A DNA stretch of 64,000 bases from Algoriphagus marincola DSM 16067 (GTDB lineage: Bacteria; Bacteroidota; Bacteroidia; Cytophagales; Cyclobacteriaceae), in contig NZ_KE386897.1 in NCBI RefSeq assembly GCF_000429405.1, forward strand, positions 194,031-258,030, in the 5' to 3' direction. Below are positions 40,902-51,021 of this stretch, piece after piece; positions within the stretch are counted from its first letter, which is position 1; every line of letters begins with the position of its first letter. The notes below the pieces were generated by a model. It was not told where the DNA came from. It saw nothing but the letters and a program-made list of their open reading frames with translations, and did not search any database. The translations under genes were made by a program, and so were the position numbers.

Positions 40902-41098
40902 GATAAGAGAGAAGTGGGGAGAAGGAAGTTGGGAGTGGGGAGTAGGAAGCTGGGAGAGGGAAGTGGGGCGAAGGAAGTTGGGAGTGGGAAGTAAGTGGTA
41001 AATAGTAAATAGAAAGAAGCAATAGAGTATAGAGATTAGAAGCAAGAGATTAGAAACAAGAAAATAGAATCAAGAGGTTAGAAATAAGAAGGTTGGAC
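40902..41098 (+). repeat. Purine-rich degenerate repeat tract before P6
   Basis: About 200 bases almost without pyrimidine runs, built of GGAAGTGGGGAG-, GGGAGTAGGAAG- and later TTAGAAACAAGA-like units. It fills the leader between promoter E and P6 and contains no gene. Shorter relatives occur before P7 (43540-43580) and P8 (46067-46115). Confidence 0.8.
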
Positions 41099-41174
41099 CA
41101 GAAAATGGAATAAATAGTTTTCACCATATCCTATCAAACTTTCCAACCTTCAAACTTATAAACCTTCCAACATT

Positions 41175-43535
41175 ATGTGGAAAAACTACTTTAAAATAGC
41201 CTGGCGAAATATCCAAAGGAGTAAGGGATATGCGCTGATCAATATTTTTGGACTGGGTATTGGCATGGCAGCTTCCATCCTGATCTTGATCTGGGTTCAA
41301 TTTGAACTTTCGGTAGATCGATACCATGAAAATTCAGGTCGCGTTTATGCAGTTTGGAGAAATTCTGAAATGCAGGGGGAAATATTCACTTGGGATTATA
41401 CCCCGGCTCCTTATGCCCCAACACTAATTGATCAATATCCAGAAGTAGAGGAAGTGGCCCGAATTACAGAATGGGATCCTCAATTATTGACTGTGGGGGA
41501 AACTAGTTTCTATGAAGAATCAACCTTTACCGATCCCGGTTTTTTCAAGATGTTCAGTTTCGAAGTGATAGCTGGTGATCCTGTAAGTGCTATGGAAGAG
41601 CCTGAAAGCGTGGTGTTGACCGAGTCTGTGGCTCGTAAGTTATTTGGCAATGAGTCTGCTATGGGTGAAACAGTCACTGTTGAGAAACAAATGGATCTGG
41701 AGGTAAAAGCAATTATCAAGGACCTGCCTGAGAACACTAATTTTCCATTCACCACATTTTTTTCTATGAAAAAACTGGATCAAATGGGCTGGCTGGGGGA
41801 CTTTTGGGGCAATAACTCCATGCGCACATTCGCGATGCTGAAAGAAGGTTCTTCATTGCCGGATTTTAACGAGAAGTTTCAAGGTTTTACTGCCAAAAAC
41901 TCTGAATACGATGATATCTCCGACTTCCTTTTTCCCGTTGCCGATCTTCATTTGTATTCCAAATTTGAAAATGGGAAGTCTGTTGGTGGTAAAATCGAAC
42001 TGATCAAAATGTTTGGAATTGTTTCAGTTTTGGTTTTACTGATCGCTGGAATCAATTTTGTCAATCTTAGCACCGCCCAAAGCGATAAGCGATCCAAAGA
42101 AGTTGGCATCCGAAAACTTTCTGGTGCTGGTCGCGAGATGCTTATTGGGCAATTTTTAGCAGAATCCACCTTGATTGCTGTTGCTGCATATTTGGTGGCC
42201 TTAGTTTTGGTTTCCCTGGCATTCCCGTGGTTTAATGGACTCATTGGTAGGGATTTGCAAAACCCGATGACCCAGCCATTTTTCTGGATGATATCTATGG
42301 CTTATGTTTTGGTGATTGGGATTTTGGCTGGAAGCTACCCTGCATTTTTGATGAGCTCGTATCGTCCAGCAATTGCACTTAAGTCCCAAATGAATAAATC
42401 AAGGAGTTTTGGTGTGAAGCCAAGAGAAGTTTTGGTGGTCTTTCAGTTTGCTGTGGTTGTAATTTTGATTTCCAGCGTCTGGATCGTTAGAGATCAAATG
42501 AATTTCGTTCAGAATCGGGACATTGGGTTGAACAAGGATAATTTGATTTTTCACCCTGTGACCCAAAACATAAGGAATAATAAGGCCGCACTCAGAAACG
42601 AGTTGTTAGCCTTGCCTGGAGTGACTTCAGTTAGCTATACGTTTTCTCCTCTAACCAATATTTATAGCGATTCGAATGAAATGAATTGGCAGGGCAAAGA
42701 CCCTGGCTTCAAACCTAGTATCAGCCGAATGGGATCAGATGCGGACTTGGTGAAAACAGCAGGAATGGAACTGATCGCGGGAAGAGATATAGATATTTAC
42801 ACATATGCTATGGATAGTCTTTCAGTATTGATCAATGAAAAAACAGTAGCGATTATGGGTTTTGAAGACCCCATTGGTCAGGTGATCGAGGATGATGGCT
42901 ATAATTTTACTGTGGTGGGAGTAGTCAAAGATTTTATTATGGACTCTCCATTTGAAGAAGTAAAGCCTATCGTGGTCATTGGTCCCGAGCGGGATTTGAA
43001 TTTTATCCATATTCGCTTTGCAGACGGAGAGGATCTCTCAAGAAATCTGGCTGAGGCAGAAGCTGTTTTTAACAAGTTCAATCCAGAATCTCCTTTTGAA
43101 TACAGTTTTGTGGATCAGGAGCATGCACGAAAGTTTCAGGCTCAAGAGCGTACTGCCAACCTCACTAGTATTTTCACTGGATTGGCTGTGATTATTTCTT
43201 GTATGGGATTATTTGGCTTAGCCACTTTTATAGCCGAGCGAAGAAAAAAGGAAATATCTGTGCGTAAAGTAATGGGAGCCTCTGTAGCTAGTTTGGTGAC
43301 TTTAGTCTCTACAGAGTTTACTCGATTGGTGCTGATTTCCATACTAATCGGGATTCCTATAACCTGGTATTTTATGAGTGACTGGCTGAATACGTTTGCT
43401 TATCGCACCAGCTTGAATTGGGGAGTATTTATCTGGACAGGAGGCCTGACTATGCTCATTGCCCTACTCACGGTAAGTTCTCAAGCAATCAAAGCTTCCC
43501 TTGTGAATCCTGCACAAATCCTCAAGAGTGAGTAG
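41175..43535 (+). CDS. MacB/FtsX-type ABC permease P6
   Basis: A 786-residue permease beginning MWKNYFKIAWRNIQRSKGYALINIFGLGIGMAAS. FtsX module 1 from ~274 (LIAGINFVNLSTAQSDKRSKEVGIRKLSGAG), second half from ~418 (VLVVFQFAVVVILISSVWIV), FtsX module 2 from ~658 (CMGLFGLATFIAERRKKEISVRKVMGAS). It ends NPAQILKSE. First gene of unit E, the longest run of permease genes (P6-P9). The first ~26 bases of its coding sequence are identical to those of P7, which suggests recent duplication or gene conversion at the 5' end. The gaps to its neighbours contain purine-rich repeats. Confidence 0.92.
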   Translation: MWKNYFKIAWRNIQRSKGYALINIFGLGIGMAASILILIWVQFELSVDRYHENSGRVYAVWRNSEMQGEIFTWDYTPAPYAPTLIDQYPEVEEVARITEWDPQLLTVGETSFYEESTFTDPGFFKMFSFEVIAGDPVSAMEEPESVVLTESVARKLFGNESAMGETVTVEKQMDLEVKAIIKDLPENTNFPFTTFFSMKKLDQMGWLGDFWGNNSMRTFAMLKEGSSLPDFNEKFQGFTAKNSEYDDISDFLFPVADLHLYSKFENGKSVGGKIELIKMFGIVSVLVLLIAGINFVNLSTAQSDKRSKEVGIRKLSGAGREMLIGQFLAESTLIAVAAYLVALVLVSLAFPWFNGLIGRDLQNPMTQPFFWMISMAYVLVIGILAGSYPAFLMSSYRPAIALKSQMNKSRSFGVKPREVLVVFQFAVVVILISSVWIVRDQMNFVQNRDIGLNKDNLIFHPVTQNIRNNKAALRNELLALPGVTSVSYTFSPLTNIYSDSNEMNWQGKDPGFKPSISRMGSDADLVKTAGMELIAGRDIDIYTYAMDSLSVLINEKTVAIMGFEDPIGQVIEDDGYNFTVVGVVKDFIMDSPFEEVKPIVVIGPERDLNFIHIRFADGEDLSRNLAEAEAVFNKFNPESPFEYSFVDQEHARKFQAQERTANLTSIFTGLAVIISCMGLFGLATFIAERRKKEISVRKVMGASVASLVTLVSTEFTRLVLISILIGIPITWYFMSDWLNTFAYRTSLNWGVFIWTGGLTMLIALLTVSSQAIKASLVNPAQILKSE

Positions 43536-43539
43536 CGAT

Positions 43540-43582
43540 AGGGGAGTAGGAAGAAGGAAGTACGAAGTAATTGGTAAGAAGT
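43540..43582 (+). repeat. Purine-rich repeat between P6 and P7
   Basis: GGAGTAGGAAGAAGGAAGTACGAAGTA-like units, related to the tract before P6 and to the 7-base tandem repeat before P8. No gene or terminator is visible in this 85-base gap. Confidence 0.6.
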
Positions 43583-43620
43583 AAATTGTGAAAAGTGAAT
43601 CTTAAAAACCTTCTAACGGT

Positions 43621-46065
43621 ATGTGGAAAAACTACTTTAAAATAGCTCTAAGAAATCTACTGAAGCATAAGTTTCACACGGGAATCAATTTGATTGGATT
43701 ATCCATCGCTTTGGGTGTTGGGATTTTGGTTTTCTTCTTTGTTCAGTTTGAAATGAGTTTTGATTCATTTCATCCGGAGAGCGATAAAATCTATCGAATT
43801 CAAAGTCATGAGAAAGTGGATGGAGAGATGATTGAGTCTTTCTCCTCACCCATGATTGTGGAGTCTACTTTCAGGGAAGAATTTCCTCAGATCGAAAAAA
43901 TAACCGGATACATCACTGCTGGTGTGCAGGCAAAACTTCCTGATGAGAGCAAAGAAAATCAAAGCTTTTCGCTGGTTCATCCGGATTTCCTGGAAATGTT
44001 TGGCTTCGAATTGATCCAAGGGGACATCAGTCAACAACTGAGGGATAAGTATGAAATCGTCATCACTGAAGCTACCGCAGAAAAGTATTTCGGAAGTGAA
44101 AATCCCGTCGGCAAAAGTATAAGCCTCAAGATGGGAGAGGATTTCCAAGAGTATCAGGTATCAGGGCTTTTGAAAGATATTCCTGCCAATTCCTCTATTC
44201 AATTTGAAATCTTGATGCCTATTGCCAATATGGACTTTTTCTCTGACCCTGAGGGAATGACCTCTTGGTACAGCGTATGGGGACAGAATATCGCCAAACT
44301 TCGAAACCCGGAAGATGTCAATGTAATTCATGAGCGAATGGATGCGGTTATGAAATCTGCTTTAGGAGAGGATTATGCTCCCGGCGAGTTTTACTTTACT
44401 TTTCATCCCATTGCCGGAATGCACTTTTCTGAAAGTCAGGGTGACGGAGGCTTGGAGACCACCCGAAAATCTTTGCTTTGGATTTTATCCGGCATAGCCT
44501 TTCTGGTACTCTTGATTGCTTGCATCAACTTTACCACCATGGCAATTGGCCGTGCAACTACCAGAGCTAAGGAGGTGGGCGTTCGAAAAACGATGGGAGC
44601 TAATTATTTCCAATTGACTTTCCAGTTTTTGACAGAAGCATTCCTGATCACCCTAGTATCAGCCATTGTAGGGGTGATCCTAGCCGAACTTCTTTTGCCG
44701 ACTTTCAACACCCTTTTTGAAAAGCAACTAGACTTGAATTATGGCTTGGCGCAGATTGCCATCTTGATTGGTTTGGTCCTTTTAATTACTGCATTAGCAG
44801 GTGCATATCCGGCATTTTATCTTTCCAGTATGCGACCGATTCGAGTATTGAAAGGTTCTCTTTCTATCCGATTTGGAAAGCAAAACCTTCGGAAAGGACT
44901 GGTTGGCTTTCAGTTTTTTATATCCTTTCTTCTGATCGCAGCTACGCTGATTATGGTCAATCAGATGAATACGATCCGAAATTATGATCTAGGTTTTGAT
45001 ACCGATCAGGTCTTGGTGATTGATATTCCAGATGTGCCGTCAACCAGTTTTGTGACTTCTTTGAAAGGAAGTTTTCAACAAGCAGATACCTACCAAAAAG
45101 CCTTGGCTGCACGCTCTGAGGTAGCATCTGCAGGAATCACTGTTGGAACCTACGGAGATCAGGCATTCTGGGAGGTGGCTTTTCCTTTGGAAGATGGAAC
45201 TCAATTTAATTTCTATGTAAATTTTATTGGGGGTGATTACTTGGATGCTCTTGGTTTGGAGATCGTGGATGGAAGAGCTTTGAATCCCCAAATAGGTGCG
45301 GACAGCAGTGCATTTTTGATCAATGAAGCATTTGCCGAAGCTTTTAACTGGGAGGACCCGACGCAGGAACTTTTACCAAATACCCGTTTTGCTCCGCATC
45401 AGATTGTAGGGGTAGTCAAGGACTTTCATCATGCATCTTTGTATCAACCCATCGAGCCCATACTCTTTGCCAAAACTCCCGAGGCGGTTTTTAGTGGGAT
45501 CAGCAATCTGATGATCCGCTCAAATACCAATCCGCGAGTATTGGTGAAAGCTAGTTCTTCAGATTTTGATTCCTTTAAGGCAGCCTTGGAGCAGGAGTGG
45601 AATCGGGTGTTTCCGGGTGAAAGTTTCGAATTCACATTTCTAGACGAATCAGTAGAATCTCAGTATCGAGCAGACGAGCGTTTGGGTAAAATGGTATTTA
45701 TCGCTTCCTGCATCGCGATTTTGATTGCATCCATGGGGCTTTTGGCAATGGTGGCACTTTCGATCGCTGGGAGAACAAAGGAGATTGGAATTCGAAAAGT
45801 CTTGGGAGCATCCGGCTGGAGTATTTCTTGGATGTTTGGGAAAGAGTATCTTCTGATTACCCTGGCTGGATTGCTGATTTCCTTGCCGTTGAGTATGTAT
45901 TTGATGCAAAGCTGGATAGCGCAGTTTGCCATCAAAGCCTGGCCATCTTGGATCAGTTTCACACTGTTGGGCTTGGGGGGAATCGGCTTCACGCTACTGA
46001 TAGTCTATCTCCAGTCCTTTAGAGCGACTCAGGTCAATCCGGTAAAGACGCTGAAGGATGAATGA
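43621..46065 (+). CDS. MacB/FtsX-type ABC permease P7
   Basis: An 814-residue permease: MWKNYFKIALRNLLKHKFHTGINLIGLSIALGVG at the start, FtsX module 1 from ~283 (LIACINFTTMAIGRATTRAKEVGVRKTMGAN), second half from ~426, FtsX module 2 from ~690 (SMGLLAMVALSIAGRTKEIGIRKVLGAS). It ends NPVKTLKDE. Both FtsX modules deviate slightly from the consensus of P1-P5 (INFTTMAIG for INFMNLATA, LLAMVALS for LFGLAAFT). It lies in unit E, 85 bases after P6 and 117 bases before P8, and has no promoter of the sigma-54-like type of its own. Confidence 0.92.
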   Translation: MWKNYFKIALRNLLKHKFHTGINLIGLSIALGVGILVFFFVQFEMSFDSFHPESDKIYRIQSHEKVDGEMIESFSSPMIVESTFREEFPQIEKITGYITAGVQAKLPDESKENQSFSLVHPDFLEMFGFELIQGDISQQLRDKYEIVITEATAEKYFGSENPVGKSISLKMGEDFQEYQVSGLLKDIPANSSIQFEILMPIANMDFFSDPEGMTSWYSVWGQNIAKLRNPEDVNVIHERMDAVMKSALGEDYAPGEFYFTFHPIAGMHFSESQGDGGLETTRKSLLWILSGIAFLVLLIACINFTTMAIGRATTRAKEVGVRKTMGANYFQLTFQFLTEAFLITLVSAIVGVILAELLLPTFNTLFEKQLDLNYGLAQIAILIGLVLLITALAGAYPAFYLSSMRPIRVLKGSLSIRFGKQNLRKGLVGFQFFISFLLIAATLIMVNQMNTIRNYDLGFDTDQVLVIDIPDVPSTSFVTSLKGSFQQADTYQKALAARSEVASAGITVGTYGDQAFWEVAFPLEDGTQFNFYVNFIGGDYLDALGLEIVDGRALNPQIGADSSAFLINEAFAEAFNWEDPTQELLPNTRFAPHQIVGVVKDFHHASLYQPIEPILFAKTPEAVFSGISNLMIRSNTNPRVLVKASSSDFDSFKAALEQEWNRVFPGESFEFTFLDESVESQYRADERLGKMVFIASCIAILIASMGLLAMVALSIAGRTKEIGIRKVLGASGWSISWMFGKEYLLITLAGLLISLPLSMYLMQSWIAQFAIKAWPSWISFTLLGLGGIGFTLLIVYLQSFRATQVNPVKTLKDE

Positions 46066-46071
46066 TGTAGG

Positions 46072-46113
46072 AAGTACAAAGTACAAAGTACAAAGTACCA
46101 AGTATCAAGTAGA
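46072..46113 (+). repeat. Six-copy 7-bp tandem repeat (AAGTACA)
   Basis: Three perfect AAGTACA units followed by AAGTACC, AAGTATC and AAGTAGA, placed 7 bases after the P7 stop. It is an intergenic simple repeat; neither a terminator nor an operator pattern is seen. Confidence 0.9.
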
Positions 46114-46182
46114 AGAGGAATAAAGATTGTAAAATCAAGTATCGAGACTGTCTAACCTTAGCGCTATAAAACTTTCAAGCCC

Positions 46183-48594
46183 ATGTGGAAAAATGACTTA
46201 AAAATCGCCTGGAGAAATCTGTTAAAAAGTAGAGTGGACACGATGATCAATCTAGGAGGCCTGACGATCGGTTTTTTCGCAGTTTTCTTGATTGCTTTGT
46301 ATGTAAATTTTTCAAAGAGTTTTGATAAGGATTTGCCTCAGACAGAACAATTGTATCGAGTCAATCTAAATTCTCGAATCGCTGGTAAGGAAATGGACAA
46401 AAGCGCCCGCACTGCTCCAGCCATGGGGATGATTTTCAAAGAAGATTTGGCAGAAGTGGAGGAGTTTTCCAGGGTAATTATCATGGGAGAGGTCATTGCA
46501 GGGCAGGGTGATTCTTTCGTAAGAGAAGACCAAATTTTCATCACCGATCAAGCCTATTTCGAATTTTTCGATATCAATCTGACCCAAGGAAGTGAAGAAG
46601 GAATGGGGCAGCCGCTTCAAGTCTATCTCTCTGAGCGTATTTCCAAAAAGATTTTTGGGGACAAAGACCCCGTGGGACAAAACCTGGATATAAACAGTAC
46701 GAATTTCGACGGAACGGTTGAATTTGAGGTAGCAGGGGTCTATCAGGATTTACCCACCAATCGACACCTTAGGCCCGAATTGATGATTTCATACACTACG
46801 CTCCATCATTTTATTGGTTCCGAAATCGACAATTCCTATGACTGGCTCAATCAGTATACCTATTTGAAGTTGGCACCGGGGGCGAACGTGGAGAGTCTTA
46901 CAGATCAACTGAATGCAAGTCTTCAGGCCCACCATGGAGAACAGCTACAAGCCAGCGGTACGGAATGGGATGTGGATTTAATTGCCGTAAATGATATCCA
47001 TAACAGTCTTGCCTATTCCGGGGAGTACAATCAGGGAGTAGATGGTAAAAAACTTAGCTATTTCGTTTGGATCGGCTTTTTTGTGTTGGTCATGGTATAT
47101 CTGAATTCCATGAATATCGCCACTTCCAAAGCTCAAAACAGAAGCAAAGAAATAGGAGTCAGAAAAGTATCTGGAAGCTCAAGGACACAACTGATTAGGT
47201 TGTTTCTCATGGAGTCTTATCTCAGTCATTTTATTGCAATCATCGTAGCCTGCTTTTTGATTTTTGGCTTTGGTGACTGGGTCAATCAGGTTTTGGACTT
47301 GGGTTTGCCAATAGAAAGCTTACAGCTGAGTAATTATCTAGGATGGATTCTATCCTTTTGGGTACTTGGGTCATTTATTTCAGGTATTTACCCAGCTTTG
47401 CTTTTGACTTCATTCTCAGCCCACAAAGCCATCAAGGGAGAAAGCAAACTTTCTTTTCGACAGGCATTTGGTAGTCCACTTTTGGTTGTTCAATTAGTTT
47501 TTTGTCTGGTTATTCTAGCAGGGATAATAACTACCTACAAGCAGATCGATTTCATGCGAAGCAGAGATTTAGGTTTGGAGCTTGATAATAGAATAGTCGT
47601 TCGATCCCCCATGCTGTTCGTGGATGGGAGTGGCAATTATCAAGAAAAAATGAAAACCACTATAGGAGCCTTGCCAGAGGTTCAATCCATTGCTGCAGCT
47701 AATGAGATTCCCGGAAATGAAATATACTGGAAAACGGAGGATTTTCATCTGGAGGGAAAGGAAAAGAGTGGGGTCATGTATAGCATGTTGAGTGTAGGAG
47801 AGGAGTACTTCAAACTTTTTGATCTTAAAATCTTAGCGGGTAGGCAATTTAATCCCATTGGAGAAGGAGAGGAAGCAATTATCAATCAGATGGCTCTTGC
47901 CGGTCTTGGACTGGATAATCCAGAAGATGCTTTGGGAAAAAGTTTGATTTCCGGAAGAGGTGAAGCAAGAATTGTGGGAGTGGTGGAAGATTACTATCAG
48001 GAGGCAGTCAATTCTCCCTTGGACCCCATTGTTCTAAATTATTCTCCTGGTGACCTGAATTATTATATTCTGAAAGTAAAGTCACTGGATGAAGTGGAAA
48101 ATCTTTTGCAAAAATTTGAAAGCTCCTTCCAGGCTAATTTCCCTCAATCGCCTTTTGAGTATTTTTTCCTTGACGAGTTTTTCGATAAGCAGTACAAAGC
48201 CGAGCTCCAATTTCAGAAACTCTTTGCTTTGGCTTCTTTGGTGGCCATTTTCATTGCTATCATGGGAATATTCGGTGTGACTTCACAGGTTTTGCTAAGC
48301 AGACTGAAGGAAGTAAGTATCAGAAAAATCTTGGGAGCTTCTGCCTCTTCGATTCTAATAATGATTTCTAAGGATTATCTCTATTGGCTAGGTGCTTGTT
48401 TTTTATTGGGTATTCCTTTGGCCTATTTTCTTTTTACAGAATGGCTTCAGGAGTTTCCGGTAAGAATCGATTTAGGCTGGTGGTTTTATACCCTGCCGGT
48501 ACTGTCTATTTTGCTCATTTTCTTTAGTACAGCGTTGGTATTGACGATTCAAACCGTTTTTGTCAATCCGGCTAAAATTTTGAAATCAGAATAA
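46183..48594 (+). CDS. MacB/FtsX-type ABC permease P8
   Basis: An 803-residue permease beginning MWKNDLKIAWRNLLKSRVDTMINLGGLTIGFFAV. The first FtsX module (from ~288) is the most divergent of the array: VLVMVYLNSMNIATSKAQNRSKEIGVRKVSGSS has lost the IACINF core. The second module (from ~672) reads IMGIFGVTSQVLLSRLKEVSIRKILGAS. It ends NPAKILKSE, like P6. It lies in unit E with P9 starting only 11 bases after its stop, so P8 and P9 are tightly coupled and may form a heterodimer, by analogy with P2-P3. Confidence 0.9.
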   Translation: MWKNDLKIAWRNLLKSRVDTMINLGGLTIGFFAVFLIALYVNFSKSFDKDLPQTEQLYRVNLNSRIAGKEMDKSARTAPAMGMIFKEDLAEVEEFSRVIIMGEVIAGQGDSFVREDQIFITDQAYFEFFDINLTQGSEEGMGQPLQVYLSERISKKIFGDKDPVGQNLDINSTNFDGTVEFEVAGVYQDLPTNRHLRPELMISYTTLHHFIGSEIDNSYDWLNQYTYLKLAPGANVESLTDQLNASLQAHHGEQLQASGTEWDVDLIAVNDIHNSLAYSGEYNQGVDGKKLSYFVWIGFFVLVMVYLNSMNIATSKAQNRSKEIGVRKVSGSSRTQLIRLFLMESYLSHFIAIIVACFLIFGFGDWVNQVLDLGLPIESLQLSNYLGWILSFWVLGSFISGIYPALLLTSFSAHKAIKGESKLSFRQAFGSPLLVVQLVFCLVILAGIITTYKQIDFMRSRDLGLELDNRIVVRSPMLFVDGSGNYQEKMKTTIGALPEVQSIAAANEIPGNEIYWKTEDFHLEGKEKSGVMYSMLSVGEEYFKLFDLKILAGRQFNPIGEGEEAIINQMALAGLGLDNPEDALGKSLISGRGEARIVGVVEDYYQEAVNSPLDPIVLNYSPGDLNYYILKVKSLDEVENLLQKFESSFQANFPQSPFEYFFLDEFFDKQYKAELQFQKLFALASLVAIFIAIMGIFGVTSQVLLSRLKEVSIRKILGASASSILIMISKDYLYWLGACFLLGIPLAYFLFTEWLQEFPVRIDLGWWFYTLPVLSILLIFFSTALVLTIQTVFVNPAKILKSE

Positions 48595-48605
48595 CCAACA
48601 AAACC

Positions 48606-51017
48606 ATGCTCAAGAACTACTTCAAAATCGCCTGGAGAAACCTCCTTCGCAATAAGGTCAGAACTACAATCCATATTTTGGGTCTTTCACTGGGGATTGC
48701 AATCTGCTTTTTGATCTTTAATATCGTCTGGCATGCTTACAGTTTTGATAATTTCCATCCGGATGGAGATCGGATCTATCGTATTGTCACCGAGAATGAT
48801 TATGGTGAAATGAAGTACAGCTATCCTGCTGCCCCCGGTCCTTTAGGAGAGGTTCTTGATCAGGAATTAGCAGGAATAGAACAGGTAGGTAGGATTTATA
48901 ACTTGGGTGAAACTCATGCAAGTATCCCTGATGAAAATAAAAATTTTGGAAGGAAAGATTATATCACTTTTGCTGATCCTGGTTTTTTTAAGATTTTCCC
49001 AAGGACTTGGCTTGCCGGAAATCCCGAAACTGCCCTGAAGGAACCCAATCAAGTGGTCATTTCTGAAAAAAGTCTGCAGACCTATTTTCCCAATCAGTCA
49101 ATTGATCAAATTATCGGGAAAGAACTCCGCTTTGTGGATGCGGACACCATTATGGCAACCGTAGTCGGGGTTGTGGAAGACTACCAAGAGAATACGGATT
49201 TTATTTTTCAGGATTTTATCTCCTTTTCTACCATTGCAAAAAATGAAAAAGAAGACTGGTACGGACTCCACTCCTGGACCAATATCAACTCAAGCAGTCA
49301 GCTTTTTTTCAAGTCTAGTTTGGGAACGACCGCAGCTAGCCTAAAGCAGGGGCTCAAAGGAATTGCAGGAAAATACTATGCGGATGAAGAGGAGGGTAGT
49401 ACCACATTTGATGTAGAAGCTTTATCCGAACTGCATTTTTCCTATGGATTGATCAATGAAGCAGGAGCATCCAAACAATTGATTAAAGGCTTATTGATCA
49501 TCGGTGCTATCATCCTGATTTTGGCCTGTCTGAATTTTATCAATTTGGAAACCGCCCAAGCTATTGGTCGGGCCAAAGAAGTAGGAATCCGTAAAACACT
49601 CGGTGGAAACAAGTTACAGCTTATGTTTCAGTTTTTGGCTGAAACTTATTTATTGGTTTTGGGCGCCACCCTCCTCGGTCTTTTGTTCTCTGATTTGATT
49701 ATGAAGACCTTTCAAAGCTATCTTCCTGAGGGCTTTTCATTGCCTTATTTAGCAGCATACAATCTGGTCTTTCTCTTCTTTTTTGGAATTGTATTGACCT
49801 TGATTTCAGGGGTTTATCCGGCCTTGATTTTGGCAAATTATCAGCCTCAGCGAGCACTAAAGGCCGAAAAAATGGGTTCTTCAAAATTTTCTTTTGGAGT
49901 CTTTTTACGAAAGAATTTGACGGTCCTACAATTTACCGTTTCCATGGTATTTTTGATTTTGGTGATGGTGATCGGTTCTCAATTGAAATATATCAGCAGT
50001 CAGCCTGTGGGCTTTGACAAGGATGCCGTCGTGTATGCCTACTTGCCATTTATGGCTGGTTTTGAAAAAGCTTCTTTGTATCAGGATCAAGTGTCCCAAA
50101 TGAGTTTTGTTGAAGGAGCGAGTTTGGGAGGAGATGCGATTTCTTCTTCCGGAATCTGGACCTCTGATGTGAGTGTGCCTGTTGATACTACTGAGGCAGA
50201 GTTCTTTACTCAGGTGAAAAATGTAGATTCCTCTTTTGTGAAAGTCAATGGAGTGGAAATCCTTTCAGGAAGAAATCTAACACAAAACCGAACAGAAGTT
50301 TTGGTCAATGAAAGCTTTATGAAAGAGGCCGGAATTAGTAGCCCTCAGGAAATCTTAGGAAGTTCGATCACAATTGGTGGAGGGCCGAAATCTGTAGTGG
50401 GTATTATGAAGGATTTCAATTCCAGATCATTGAAAGAAGAAATTATGCCCATGGTATTTCTTCAAAATCCGGATTATTACAATGTGATTTCGATCAAACT
50501 AGGAAAAGGAATCAATTTAGAATCTGCTCTTCAGAGTCTGAAAGAGTCATTTTTGGGTGTTTATCCCTACGAAGAAGTGGATTTTCGCTTTTTGGATGAG
50601 GAGATCGCCCAGTTTTATGAGGAAGATGTACGAATTCAGAAGATTCTTTCTTTTTCCAGCATTCTTGCCATTGTCATTTCAGGAATGGGGCTCTTTGGGC
50701 TTTCTAGTTTTACCATTTCTCAACGGCTTAAAGAGATCAGTTTGAGAAAGATATTAGGTGCTAGTATTCCCCAATTACTGGCTTTGATCAGTAAGGAATA
50801 TGTGATCTTGACAGGAATCGCATTTCTTTTGGCTTCGGCTCCTGCCTATTGGCTAGCAAAGCAATTTCTGCAAAGCTATGCCTACCGGATAGCCATGCCT
50901 TATTTTCAGTTTTTCTTGGGTGGAGGAATGTTGTTGACACTTTGTTTACTGATTGTGGGTGTACATTCATATTTGGCTTCCACATCCAATCCTGCCGAAG
51001 TTTTAAAAGATGAATAG
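48606..51017 (+). CDS. MacB/FtsX-type ABC permease P9
   Basis: An 803-residue permease beginning MLKNYFKIAWRNLLRNKVRTTIHILGLSLGIAIC. FtsX module 1 from ~291 (ILACLNFINLETAQAIGRAKEVGIRKTLGGN), second half from ~436 (LTVLQFTVSMVFLILVMVIG), FtsX module 2 from ~678 (GMGLFGLSSFTISQRLKEISLRKILGAS). It ends NPAEVLKDE. Last permease of unit E and of the array. Downstream lie, in order, a perfect enhancer-like site, a strong terminator, and the sigma-54-like promoter of the second ATPase. Confidence 0.92.
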   Translation: MLKNYFKIAWRNLLRNKVRTTIHILGLSLGIAICFLIFNIVWHAYSFDNFHPDGDRIYRIVTENDYGEMKYSYPAAPGPLGEVLDQELAGIEQVGRIYNLGETHASIPDENKNFGRKDYITFADPGFFKIFPRTWLAGNPETALKEPNQVVISEKSLQTYFPNQSIDQIIGKELRFVDADTIMATVVGVVEDYQENTDFIFQDFISFSTIAKNEKEDWYGLHSWTNINSSSQLFFKSSLGTTAASLKQGLKGIAGKYYADEEEGSTTFDVEALSELHFSYGLINEAGASKQLIKGLLIIGAIILILACLNFINLETAQAIGRAKEVGIRKTLGGNKLQLMFQFLAETYLLVLGATLLGLLFSDLIMKTFQSYLPEGFSLPYLAAYNLVFLFFFGIVLTLISGVYPALILANYQPQRALKAEKMGSSKFSFGVFLRKNLTVLQFTVSMVFLILVMVIGSQLKYISSQPVGFDKDAVVYAYLPFMAGFEKASLYQDQVSQMSFVEGASLGGDAISSSGIWTSDVSVPVDTTEAEFFTQVKNVDSSFVKVNGVEILSGRNLTQNRTEVLVNESFMKEAGISSPQEILGSSITIGGGPKSVVGIMKDFNSRSLKEEIMPMVFLQNPDYYNVISIKLGKGINLESALQSLKESFLGVYPYEEVDFRFLDEEIAQFYEEDVRIQKILSFSSILAIVISGMGLFGLSSFTISQRLKEISLRKILGASIPQLLALISKEYVILTGIAFLLASAPAYWLAKQFLQSYAYRIAMPYFQFFLGGGMLLTLCLLIVGVHSYLASTSNPAEVLKDE

Positions 51018-51021
51018 TTAT

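Noticed and set aside
46072..46113. CRISPR-like array
   Set aside because: Units are contiguous 7-mers without spacers and no cas genes are near; it is a simple tandem repeat.
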